From positions 1 through 7,458 of the forward strand of contig DAOWGL010000103.1 in NCBI GenBank assembly GCA_030637455.1: DNA of 7,458 bases. Reading direction: 5' to 3'. Below, in pieces: positions 1-5,469 of this stretch (within the stretch, counting starts at the first letter, position 1; each line of letters begins with the position of its first letter). The DNA comes from Candidatus Nitrosopumilus sp. GTDB lineage: Archaea; Thermoproteota; Nitrososphaeria; Nitrososphaerales; Nitrosopumilaceae. The translations under genes and the position numbers were made by a program. The notes below the pieces were generated by a model. That model saw only the letters and a list, made by a program, of their open reading frames with translations, was not told where the DNA came from and searched no databases.

Positions 1-324
1 TAAATCAAATGGATGTGCATTTTTTTCAATTTTTAACATATCATTAATCAATAATTTTGAAAGGTCAAATGTTGGAGGTGTAGCGTATACGTCAGTATTT
101 CCACTAACAAATAGAGACGGAACGTTTCCTGAATGATCTAAATGTGCATGTGTGATAATGATAGCATCCAAATCTTTTGGTTTTACATGAAGTGGATATT
201 GTGGAGGGGAACCTCTTCTTCCAAACATTACACCATAATCAAGTAATAATTTAGTACCATTACAATTAACTAAAAATCCTGATCTACCTACTTCGTTTGC
301 AGCACCTAAAACTTTAACATCCAA
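1..324 (-). CDS. beta-CASP metallo-beta-lactamase RNase (aCPSF2-like), N-terminal part
   Basis: This is the first 108 residues of a minus-strand gene that continues past the left edge. The visible part is the start of a metallo-beta-lactamase fold. A short strand-rich segment (LGAANEVGRSGF, residues 6-17) and LLLDYG (26-31) lead to the metal-binding motif THAHLDHSG at 58-66, with H59, H61, D63 and H64 as the expected zinc ligands. This form of the motif is typical of archaeal CPSF73/Ysh1-like RNases (COG1236), which cleave or trim RNA 3' ends in the cytoplasm. No KH domains precede the nuclease, so it resembles aCPSF2 more than aCPSF1. RNase J is less likely because its motif usually reads HGHEDH. 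The start is TTG at 324: an in-frame TGA lies a few codons upstream with no ATG between, and a TATA-like box sits 27 nt away. The beta-CASP domain is outside the window, so the subfamily is inferred. Confidence 0.88.
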   Translation of the reverse strand, partial: MDVKVLGAANEVGRSGFLVNCNGTKLLLDYGVMFGRRGSPPQYPLHVKPKDLDAIIITHAHLDHSGNVPSLFVSGNTDVYATPPTFDLSKLLINDMLKIEKNAHPFDL

Positions 325-346
325 GAATAAAATGAATTTTCATCTA

Positions 347-355
347 CGTTAAAAC
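347..355 (-). promoter_or_regulatory. TATA-like box of the beta-CASP RNase gene
   Basis: On the minus strand this reads GTTTTAACG, with the A/T core centred near 351. That is 27 nt upstream of the TTG at 324, the spacing expected if transcription begins at or next to the start codon. No purine-rich ribosome binding site lies between them. The assignment rests on composition and spacing only. Confidence 0.45.
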
Positions 356-367
356 CTTCTTAGGGGC

Positions 368-395
368 GATCCGATCATTACGCCTATCGTGTAAT
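368..395 (+). promoter_or_regulatory. candidate operator: CGATCAT motif plus 19-bp dyad between divergent genes
   Basis: The 112-bp gap between the divergent beta-CASP gene and the 70-aa orphan holds a patch that is less AT-rich than its surroundings. It contains GATCCGATCATT (368-379), running into an imperfect dyad ATTAC-N9-GTAAT (377-395). A 12-mer matching at 10 of 12 positions (GAATCGATCATT) lies at 715-726, upstream of the ferredoxin, and the octamer GATCCGAT recurs at 425-432 just before the orphan's start codon. The position upstream of the orphan's TATA-like box fits a regulator binding site. A structured RNA is less likely because no long stem forms. Function is inferred. Confidence 0.35.
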
Positions 396-404
396 CTACA
401 AAAG

Positions 405-413
405 CTTTAATTA
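405..413 (+). promoter_or_regulatory. TATA-like box of the 70-aa orphan gene
   Basis: The sequence CTTTAATTA is centred about 28 nt before the ATG at 437, so the transcript would start at or within a few bases of the start codon. The bases just before the ATG (GATTCTC) contain no Shine-Dalgarno sequence, which agrees with leaderless initiation. Assigned by composition and spacing. Confidence 0.45.
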
Positions 414-436
414 GTGTAAGCTAAGATCCGATTCTC

Positions 437-649
437 ATGGGAAGAAGTTACACAGAATGGTTAGCATTGCAAGACCAGGCCGTAGTCGCTAAGACACGTG
501 CTGGTGATGAAGCAAACAAACCACTCTTAAACCAACTCAACTGGATTTGGGTAAACAATCTTATGAATAAGAAAGCAGACCTTAATCCTTCTTCAGCAGA
601 ACTACTTGACTGGGTAACCTCAGGTCAAATAGATGCAATGAGAAAATAA
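437..649 (+). CDS. small hypothetical protein, 70 aa, probably well expressed
   Basis: I do not recognise this protein family. It is soluble-looking and probably mostly helical, with no signal peptide, membrane segment or cysteine. It has four tryptophans (W9, W36, W38, W59), two of them in the segment LNQLNWIWVNN (residues 31-41). The C-terminal part (NPSSAELLDWVTSGQIDAMRK, in 50-70) looks like a short helix pair. Three things support it as a real gene: a TATA-like box 28 nt upstream, a hairpin and T-tract terminator right after the stop, and codon use rich in C-ending codons (AAC, CTC, ATC). The AT-ending genes to its right use these less, and the ferredoxin next door shares the bias, which hints at high expression. 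The ATG at 437 is the only sensible start. It diverges from the beta-CASP RNase and is monocistronic. Function unknown. Confidence 0.75.
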   Translation: MGRSYTEWLALQDQAVVAKTRAGDEANKPLLNQLNWIWVNNLMNKKADLNPSSAELLDWVTSGQIDAMRK

Positions 650-680
650 ACGTGCACATCACGTTGTCTTTTTGTTTTTT
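649..680 (+). terminator. hairpin plus T-tract terminator after the 70-aa gene
   Basis: A perfect 6-bp stem (AACGTG at 649-654 with CACGTT at 660-665) encloses a 5-nt loop. It is followed by a T-rich run from 669 to 680, interrupted by a single G. It begins on the last base of the stop codon. Archaeal termination mainly needs the T-tract, so the hairpin may instead protect the mRNA 3' end. Confidence 0.6.
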
Positions 681-714
681 AAATTTCTTAGTATAGATTC
701 TGCGCATATTTTTT

Positions 715-755
715 GAATCGATCATTTTCATAACAGGGTTATGAATTTCGATCAT
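715..755 (+). promoter_or_regulatory. candidate operator: perfect inverted repeat framed by CGATCAT repeats
   Basis: A perfect inverted repeat, TTCATAAC-AGG-GTTATGAA, spans 727-745 (8-bp arms, 3-bp spacer). It is framed by two direct copies of CGATCAT at 719-725 and 749-755, whose starts are exactly 30 bp apart. The dyad ends 12 bp before the ferredoxin TATA box, a usual activator position. The right-hand CGATCAT covers the expected BRE, a usual repressor position. No T-tract follows the dyad, so it is unlikely to be a terminator. The regulator is unknown. Confidence 0.5.
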
Positions 756-756
756 G

Positions 757-765
757 GTTTAAATA
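757..765 (+). promoter_or_regulatory. TATA box of the ferredoxin gene
   Basis: GTTTAAATA is the best TATA-box match in the window. Its centre lies about 29 nt before the ATG at 791, which places the transcription start within a few bases of the start codon. There is no Shine-Dalgarno sequence in the intervening AAATTTTGTA. Confidence 0.7.
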
Positions 766-790
766 GGTACCAAGCAATCTAAATTTTGTA

Positions 791-1093
791 ATGCCAATAG
801 CAATACTTCCAGACATTGATGAACAAAGATGTATCGGATGTGCACTATGTGTAGAAATCTGTACAACTCTTGGTCCTGATGTCCTTAGAGTCAAACCTGT
901 TGAAGGCTGGAAGAGAGGTAAAGCATTTGTTTTCTACCCAGAAAGATGTATTTCTGATGGTGCATGCATAGGTGTATGTCCAACAAAATCAATCTTTTGG
1001 ATGAGACCAATGAATTACACAGCTGGACAACCAGTACCTCTTCACAAAAACGGTATCTTCATCAAAGGTTGGGCTGAAGACGCCGCTCTATAA
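791..1093 (+). CDS. dicluster ferredoxin (3Fe-4S or Asp-ligated 4Fe-4S plus 4Fe-4S)
   Basis: This is a cytoplasmic low-potential electron carrier of 100 residues. The first cluster motif is C14-x2-C17-x2-C20-x3-C24. The second is C53-x2-D56-x2-C59-x3-C63-P, so Asp56 replaces the usual second Cys. In dicluster ferredoxins C14, C17, C20 and C63 would bind one [4Fe-4S] cluster, while C53, C59 and C24 hold the other. An Asp at this place, known from Pyrococcus furiosus ferredoxin, allows a [3Fe-4S] cluster that converts to [4Fe-4S]. About 18 residues separate an aromatic VFYPERC from the first half, and a roughly 30-residue C-terminal tail with two Trp follows the second motif. The ATG start is supported by the TATA box 29 nt upstream. 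The gene is monocistronic and probably regulated through the dyad at 727-745. C-ending codons are frequent, suggesting strong expression. The redox partner cannot be told from the neighbours. Confidence 0.93.
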   Translation: MPIAILPDIDEQRCIGCALCVEICTTLGPDVLRVKPVEGWKRGKAFVFYPERCISDGACIGVCPTKSIFWMRPMNYTAGQPVPLHKNGIFIKGWAEDAAL

Positions 1094-1114
1094 GCAGCAT
1101 CTTTTAGCACATTC

Positions 1115-1129
1115 TTTTTTCTTATTTTT
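1115..1129 (+). terminator. T-tract terminator of the ferredoxin gene
   Basis: Two T-runs (1115-1120 and 1125-1129) begin 21 bp after the ferredoxin stop codon, in the 38-bp gap before the convergent tgtA gene. No stable hairpin precedes them, which is normal for archaeal oligo-T termination. Confidence 0.5.
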
Positions 1130-1131
1130 AA

Positions 1132-2661
1132 TTACACAAAAGATTTTTTCTTGATCTCTTTTGGCAAACTCTTTACAAAATATTTTAAGAATTTATCTTC
1201 TTTATCAAAATGAATTTCAGAAAATTTATTGTTTGCAAAGAATTCATTCCATGTTTTCTCAAATACGGGAAATTCACTTGGTTCAAAACTAATTCTAGAA
1301 GTTTCATGATGCGCTGCTGGATAAATATCTGAAATCTCAATTGGTATTAATCCTAAAAGTGGGTCATATTGGCAAACTTGAAATGATTCAAAATCTTTAA
1401 TTTTCTTTTTCAGTCTACTATATTCATGTGAAAGATATCCTGGTTTTGAACTTGATTCTTTGGTTATGATCAATTTCTTTTTCTTTGATTTGAATTTCCT
1501 AATCGTATTATGGAATGATTGAACTTCTGGTCTATATTGATCCTCTTTGCTGAATAAGAAAATTGCTTTCTCTTTGAATTTAGGAGTCCCTAAACCTAAA
1601 AATTCATAGTTTTCAGTCATAACTTCAATCATCTCAAATAACTTTGGATGGGCCCTTGCCTTTTTAATCACATACTCCCATAACCTTCCTTCATGGATTG
1701 CTTGTTTTACTTTGTCAACTTCTAGTTTAATTGCATACAAATTATGAACTGCTAATTGATTGATCTTTTCAGTGGTTTCTAATTGACGAAATTCATCTGG
1801 AGTATATTTTGAACATATTTCACAATTGCATGGAAATATGGAAATATCTGATAAATATCGTGTACCGTCATCTGTGATGTATCTGAGTTGTTTTGCATAA
1901 AGCATGTATGATGCTGAATCAAAAGTATCACATCCCAAAGCTATTGCAAATGGTATGGTAAGGGGATGTCCTGCACCAAATAGATGTAGAGGAATTGAAT
2001 GTGGCATCTGTTTTTTTGCAGCTACTATCATCTGTGCTAATAATCTATATTCATATGACTCCATAAATTCAACTGGACTTCCTAATGCAAGCATTTGAAA
2101 TCCCATACTGACTAAACTTTTTGTAGATTTTCCAACAAGATCAAAATGTTCTCCTCCTTGAATTGGACCTATCCAAATTTGACCATTGTCTGCACTATCT
2201 TCTAGAGTTTGTTTACAAACATCTAGGGTGTGTTTTACGTAGGCCTCTGCTTTTTTAATTGGCATTCCATATCCTGTTGGTTTATCAAGTGGAATTGCAA
2301 AATCAGTTAAGATACCTCTTTCAAAGTTTGCCATATCTGGTGGTAATACATCAACATCCCCATATTCGAGAACTTGATAACCTCCAGAATCTGTCATTAC
2401 TCCACCATCAAAATTAATTATTTTATGAATTCCTTTCTCAATTGCTTCATCACCATAACTATTTCTTGTAATGTAGGCATTGGTAATCACTAAATCAAAA
2501 CCAATCTCTTTAATTTTTTTAGATGGGATTGTTTGTTTGACTGGATGAATAACTGGTACAAAAGCTGGAGTTTCAATTTTTCCATGATTGGTATACAAAG
2601 TCCCAATCCTTCCAGCTAAATCAGTTTTAGAGATTTCAAACAAGTAATTACACAAATTCAA
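1132..2661 (-). CDS. tgtA: archaeal tRNA-guanine(15) transglycosylase without PUA domain
   Basis: The enzyme exchanges G15 in the tRNA D-loop for preQ0, the first tRNA-level step of archaeosine synthesis. Of 509 residues, about the first 355 form the catalytic TIM barrel. AGRIG (16-20) and KIETPAFVPV (28-37) match the family start. DSGGYQ (91-96) carries the catalytic Asp91, and GPIQGG (165-170) is the substrate-binding loop. CDTFDSASY (244-252) carries the probable nucleophile Asp248. C278, C280, C283 and H306 make the zinc site. The tail from about 360 to 509 is Lys/Ser-rich, then folded-looking, and probably corresponds to the C1/C2 domains. Euryarchaeal TgtA is about 580 residues and ends in a PUA domain, which is absent here; only 38 bp separate the stop from the ferredoxin gene. 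The start is TTG at 2661; another TTG at codon 7 is possible. It lies 13 bp after the Fap7-like gene and is probably cotranscribed with it. Confidence 0.95.
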   Translation of the reverse strand: MNLCNYLFEISKTDLAGRIGTLYTNHGKIETPAFVPVIHPVKQTIPSKKIKEIGFDLVITNAYITRNSYGDEAIEKGIHKIINFDGGVMTDSGGYQVLEYGDVDVLPPDMANFERGILTDFAIPLDKPTGYGMPIKKAEAYVKHTLDVCKQTLEDSADNGQIWIGPIQGGEHFDLVGKSTKSLVSMGFQMLALGSPVEFMESYEYRLLAQMIVAAKKQMPHSIPLHLFGAGHPLTIPFAIALGCDTFDSASYMLYAKQLRYITDDGTRYLSDISIFPCNCEICSKYTPDEFRQLETTEKINQLAVHNLYAIKLEVDKVKQAIHEGRLWEYVIKKARAHPKLFEMIEVMTENYEFLGLGTPKFKEKAIFLFSKEDQYRPEVQSFHNTIRKFKSKKKKLIITKESSSKPGYLSHEYSRLKKKIKDFESFQVCQYDPLLGLIPIEISDIYPAAHHETSRISFEPSEFPVFEKTWNEFFANNKFSEIHFDKEDKFLKYFVKSLPKEIKKKSFV

Positions 2662-2674
2662 AGGCGTTATTTAA

Positions 2675-3223
2675 TCAATCAGCAAAAAATTTTCCTAAAT
2701 CATTATTTTTTCTCACTAATTCTAGCCAATCTACTGCTTCGTTTCCTTTTTTATTCATAATTACACTCATAATTTTTTCAAACACTTCTACAACTGTTTT
2801 CCCACTGACGTTTATCTGAAATGTTTTTTCTTGAAATTTATCTATTGCATCATTTGTTATAATTCCTAAAATTTCACTACCTACATTGTCTCTAATTTTA
2901 TCATCATCATATTTTCTATCTTCGTAAACCGGAATCAAATCATAGGGACTTCTTCGTAATACTATCATTATTTTTACTTGGTTTTTTCTTAGGACATATG
3001 GTGCCAAATGCCCTACGATAATATTGTTTTCAGAAATTTTTGACTCAAGAATTTTTTCAAGGACTTCAACATCTACATCATTTGTATCACCATTTTTTTC
3101 AAATAGTTCCGAATCTTTTGCAATTTTATTAATATCAATTATTGATAATTTCATTTTATCCGCAATTAGTTGTGTGATTGTGTGCTTTCCTACACCTGGA
3201 TTACCTGTAATTACTATTGACAT
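2675..3223 (-). CDS. AK6/Fap7-like adenylate kinase/ATPase
   Basis: This is a small P-loop kinase of 182 residues, close to the family norm. The Walker A motif is GNPGVGKHT (7-15). IIVGHLAPYV (68-77) matches the conserved GHL segment of AK6/Fap7. VLRRSP (88-93) and the lid-like EDRKYDDDKIRDNV (101-114) match the family's LR-x-P and R-x-Y...KI-x-N-x pattern. Fap7/AK6 proteins combine weak adenylate kinase activity with an ATPase role in late maturation of the small ribosomal subunit through uS11; that role is family knowledge, not visible here. His14 stands where many members have Thr, but Thr15 is kept and adenylate kinases also vary here (GKGT). The ATG start at 3223 has a TATA-like box 26 nt upstream. 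It is the first gene of a probable operon with tgtA. Confidence 0.85.
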   Translation of the reverse strand: MSIVITGNPGVGKHTITQLIADKMKLSIIDINKIAKDSELFEKNGDTNDVDVEVLEKILESKISENNIIVGHLAPYVLRKNQVKIMIVLRRSPYDLIPVYEDRKYDDDKIRDNVGSEILGIITNDAIDKFQEKTFQINVSGKTVVEVFEKIMSVIMNKKGNEAVDWLELVRKNNDLGKFFAD

Positions 3224-3244
3224 GATATGAAATCATAATTAACT

Positions 3245-3252
3245 AGATTAAA
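3245..3252 (-). promoter_or_regulatory. TATA-like box of the Fap7-like/tgtA operon
   Basis: On the minus strand this reads TTTAATCT, centred 26 nt before the ATG at 3223. It lies inside a 64-bp divergent intergenic region shared with the YchF-like gene. Assigned by composition and spacing. Confidence 0.4.
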
Positions 3253-3265
3253 CGATTTCTGCAAT

Positions 3266-3274
3266 ACTAATAAG
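3266..3274 (+). promoter_or_regulatory. weak TATA-like box of the YchF-like GTPase gene
   Basis: ACTAATAAG is centred about 27 nt before the TTG at 3297 and only 18 nt before the TTG at 3288. If it is the real box and the mRNA is leaderless, the protein starts at 3297. The match to a TATA consensus is modest. Confidence 0.3.
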
Positions 3275-3287
3275 TAGAATTGGATTT

Positions 3288-4484
3288 TTGACAGTATTGC
3301 AAATTGGTTTACTAGGAAAAGCAAATGTTGGAAAATCCACATTCTTCTCAGCTGCAACTGAAACACCTGTTGCAACAGGAAATTTCCCTTTTACAACAAT
3401 TGAACCCAATGTGGGAGTAGCATATGTCAAAGCAGATTGTGCTTGTAAACATTTTGAAATTAAACATGAAAATGAATTATGTGTAAATGGTACACGTTTT
3501 ATCCCTGTCAAACTCATTGATGTTGCAGGGTTAGTACCTGGAGCTCATGAAGGTAAAGGATTAGGAAATCAATTCCTTGATGATGCACGACAAGCTGAAG
3601 TTTTAATTCATGTTGTTGATATTGCTGGAACAACAGATATTCAAGGACAATCTGTTCCAGTTGGAACTCATGATCCATTAGAAGATGTGGCTTTTGTCCA
3701 AGAAGAATTTGATCAATGGTTTGCAGATATTTTAAAAAGAGAATGGGATAAAATTACCCGAGAAATAGATCAAAAACGTGCAAAACTAACTGATGGTATT
3801 GCAAAAAGATTTTCTGGATTAGGAATTAAAGATTTTCAAGTTCAAGAAATTCTTCAAAAATTAGGATTCATGGCTAAAAATCCAAAAGAATGGGTAGACG
3901 ATGATATCGAAACTTTTGTCAAAGAATTAAGAAAAAGTACAAAGCCGATGATTATTGCAGCAAACAAGGCCGATCTTTGTCAAGACTTGGACATAATTAA
4001 GAAAATTTCTGATAATGTAATTCCATGTAGTGCCGAAACTGAATTGCTTTTACGAAAAGCATCAAAAGCAGGAATTGTAAATTATTCTTCTGGAGATAAA
4101 GGATTTACTCCGGTTGAAGGCAAAGAAATTCCTCCACCACAACAAAAAGCACTTGATTTAGTAAAATCAGTTTTTTCAAAAATCGATTCAACAGGAATTC
4201 AAAAAATTCTAAACACTGCAGTTTTTGATTCCCTAAAATACATCGTTGTGTATCCTGTAGAAGATGAAACCAAACTTACTAACAAAGATGGAATAGTTTT
4301 ACCTGATACAAAATTAGTTCCACAAGATTCTACTGCTAAAGATTTGGCAGGATTAATTCATGCAGATATTGCAAAGGGATTTTTACATGCAATAAATTGT
4401 AAAACAAAACAAAGGATTAGCGGAGATCAAAAACTCAAAAATGGCGATGTAATCAAAATTGTTTCTACATTAAGTCGTGGATGA
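3288..4484 (+). CDS. archaeal Obg/YchF-like GTPase with C-terminal TGS domain
   Basis: This is a translation-associated GTPase of 398 residues in the archaeal branch related to YchF/OLA1. G1 is GKANVGKST (10-18), G2 lies in FTTIEPNVG (35-43), and G3 is DVAGLVPGAHEGKGLGNQF (78-96). G4 is NKAD (226-229) and G5 is probably SAE (248-250). Bacterial YchF has a non-canonical G4 and prefers ATP; the canonical NKAD here points to GTP. A helical insertion at about 135-215 is followed by a TGS-like C-terminal domain (about 318-396, with GFLHAIN and LKNGDVIKI). Three Cys (51, 53, 65) in the switch region could bind metal or be redox-active. The start is uncertain: TTG at 3288 gives MTVLQIGLLG, while TTG at 3297 gives MQIGLLG, which looks more like relatives and fits the promoter spacing. 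The stop abuts kae1, so the two genes are probably cotranscribed. Confidence 0.93.
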   Translation: MTVLQIGLLGKANVGKSTFFSAATETPVATGNFPFTTIEPNVGVAYVKADCACKHFEIKHENELCVNGTRFIPVKLIDVAGLVPGAHEGKGLGNQFLDDARQAEVLIHVVDIAGTTDIQGQSVPVGTHDPLEDVAFVQEEFDQWFADILKREWDKITREIDQKRAKLTDGIAKRFSGLGIKDFQVQEILQKLGFMAKNPKEWVDDDIETFVKELRKSTKPMIIAANKADLCQDLDIIKKISDNVIPCSAETELLLRKASKAGIVNYSSGDKGFTPVEGKEIPPPQQKALDLVKSVFSKIDSTGIQKILNTAVFDSLKYIVVYPVEDETKLTNKDGIVLPDTKLVPQDSTAKDLAGLIHADIAKGFLHAINCKTKQRISGDQKLKNGDVIKIVSTLSRG

Positions 4485-4485
4485 T

Positions 4486-5469
4486 ATGCTGGGATTAGGA
4501 ATCGAAAGTACTGCTCATACATTTTCTTGTGCAATAATTGAAAAACGTGGAAAAAAAGGAAAAATTCTTTCAGATATTCGTAAAATTTATCGTCCTGAAG
4601 AGGGAGAAGGGATTCATCCCCGTGAAGCATCGCGTCATCATATTGGACATAGTTCTCAAGTACTTTCTGACTGTCTTCAGGAAGCAAATGTAACAGTCAA
4701 TGATTTGGATATTGTTTCATATGCTGCAGGACCAGGTTTAGGTCCATGTTTACGTGTGGGTGCAGTAGTTGCTAGATCTCTTTCTTCATACTACAAAATT
4801 CCAATATATCCTGTGAATCATGCAATTGGACATATTGAATTAGGAAAATTACTAACTGGCGCAACTAATCCTCTAGTGCTTTTAGTATCTGGAGGACATA
4901 CCATGCTTTTGGCATTTTTAAATAAACAATGGAGAGTGTTTGGAGAAACATTGGATATCACTTTAGGTCAACTACTGGATCAATTTGGACGTTCAATTGG
5001 ATTTGCATCTCCTTGTGGAAAAAATATTGAAGAATTAGCATCTACATCTTCAAACTATGTTACATTACCATATTCTGTAAAAGGCAACGATGTATCATTT
5101 TCTGGATTATTATCTGCAACAAAATCTGTTGCAACTAAAAGCAAGGTAGATGCTTGTTATTCACTCCAAGAAACTGCATTTGCTATGATAAGTGAGGCAG
5201 TAGAACGTGCTCTATCCTTTACAAGAAAAAAAGAACTTATGATTGTTGGAGGAGTTGCTGCCAATAAGCGATTATCTGAAATGCTGAAAGATGTTTGTAA
5301 AAGACACGGTTGCAAATTTTTTGTCGTTCCATTACAATATGCTGGGGATTGTGGAAGTCAAATTTGTTGGACTGGTTTATTAGAATCTCAAATTAAATCA
5401 GGGGTGGAACTAAAAGATACATTTGTTACCCAATCTTGGAGATTGGATTCTGTGAAAGTTAATTACTAA
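4486..5469 (+). CDS. kae1: KEOPS complex subunit Kae1 (tRNA t6A37 threonylcarbamoyltransferase)
   Basis: This is the catalytic subunit of KEOPS, which transfers threonylcarbamoyl from TC-AMP to A37 of ANN-decoding tRNAs. The 327-residue ASKHA-fold protein starts with LGIESTAHTFS (2-12). HPREASRHH (44-52) and HAIGHIE (112-118) follow, the latter giving iron/metal ligands H112 and H116. LVSGGH (133-138) is the nucleotide-binding phosphate loop, and VSFSGLL (203-209) and VGGVAAN (254-260) are conserved. Asp288 in AGDCGSQICWTG is the third expected ligand; the usual archaeal form is DNGAMIAW, so this loop is divergent. ATG at 4486 is preferred because it gives the usual N-terminus; GTG at 4477 would add three residues and overlap the GTPase gene. 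It is not fused to Bud32, unlike in some euryarchaea. The stop interlocks with that of the PH-like gene on the other strand. Confidence 0.95.
   Translation: MLGLGIESTAHTFSCAIIEKRGKKGKILSDIRKIYRPEEGEGIHPREASRHHIGHSSQVLSDCLQEANVTVNDLDIVSYAAGPGLGPCLRVGAVVARSLSSYYKIPIYPVNHAIGHIELGKLLTGATNPLVLLVSGGHTMLLAFLNKQWRVFGETLDITLGQLLDQFGRSIGFASPCGKNIEELASTSSNYVTLPYSVKGNDVSFSGLLSATKSVATKSKVDACYSLQETAFAMISEAVERALSFTRKKELMIVGGVAANKRLSEMLKDVCKRHGCKFFVVPLQYAGDCGSQICWTGLLESQIKSGVELKDTFVTQSWRLDSVKVNY

Noticed and set aside
361..400. Possible tRNA or small structured RNA in the GC-richer patch between the divergent genes
   Set aside because: No cloverleaf, no T-loop sequence and only short imperfect stems; a regulatory site is the simpler reading.
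727..745. Inverted repeat as a second terminator of the 70-aa gene
   Set aside because: A better hairpin with T-tract already lies at 649-680, and no T-run follows this dyad. Its place next to the TATA box favours an operator.
1904..2098. Plus-strand open frame of 64 codons
   Set aside because: It lies fully antisense within the conserved catalytic domain of tgtA and shows no domain or promoter of its own.
3024..3230. Plus-strand open frame of 68 codons
   Set aside because: It is antisense to the Fap7-like gene, including the Walker A region, and is low-complexity Ser/Phe/Ile-rich as expected for a shadow of AT-rich coding DNA.
3248..3517. Minus-strand open frame of 89 codons
   Set aside because: It covers the G1-G3 region of the GTPase in antisense and has no recognisable features.
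4427..4687. Minus-strand open frame of 86 codons
   Set aside because: It is antisense across the GTPase/kae1 junction, both of which are clearly coding on the other strand.
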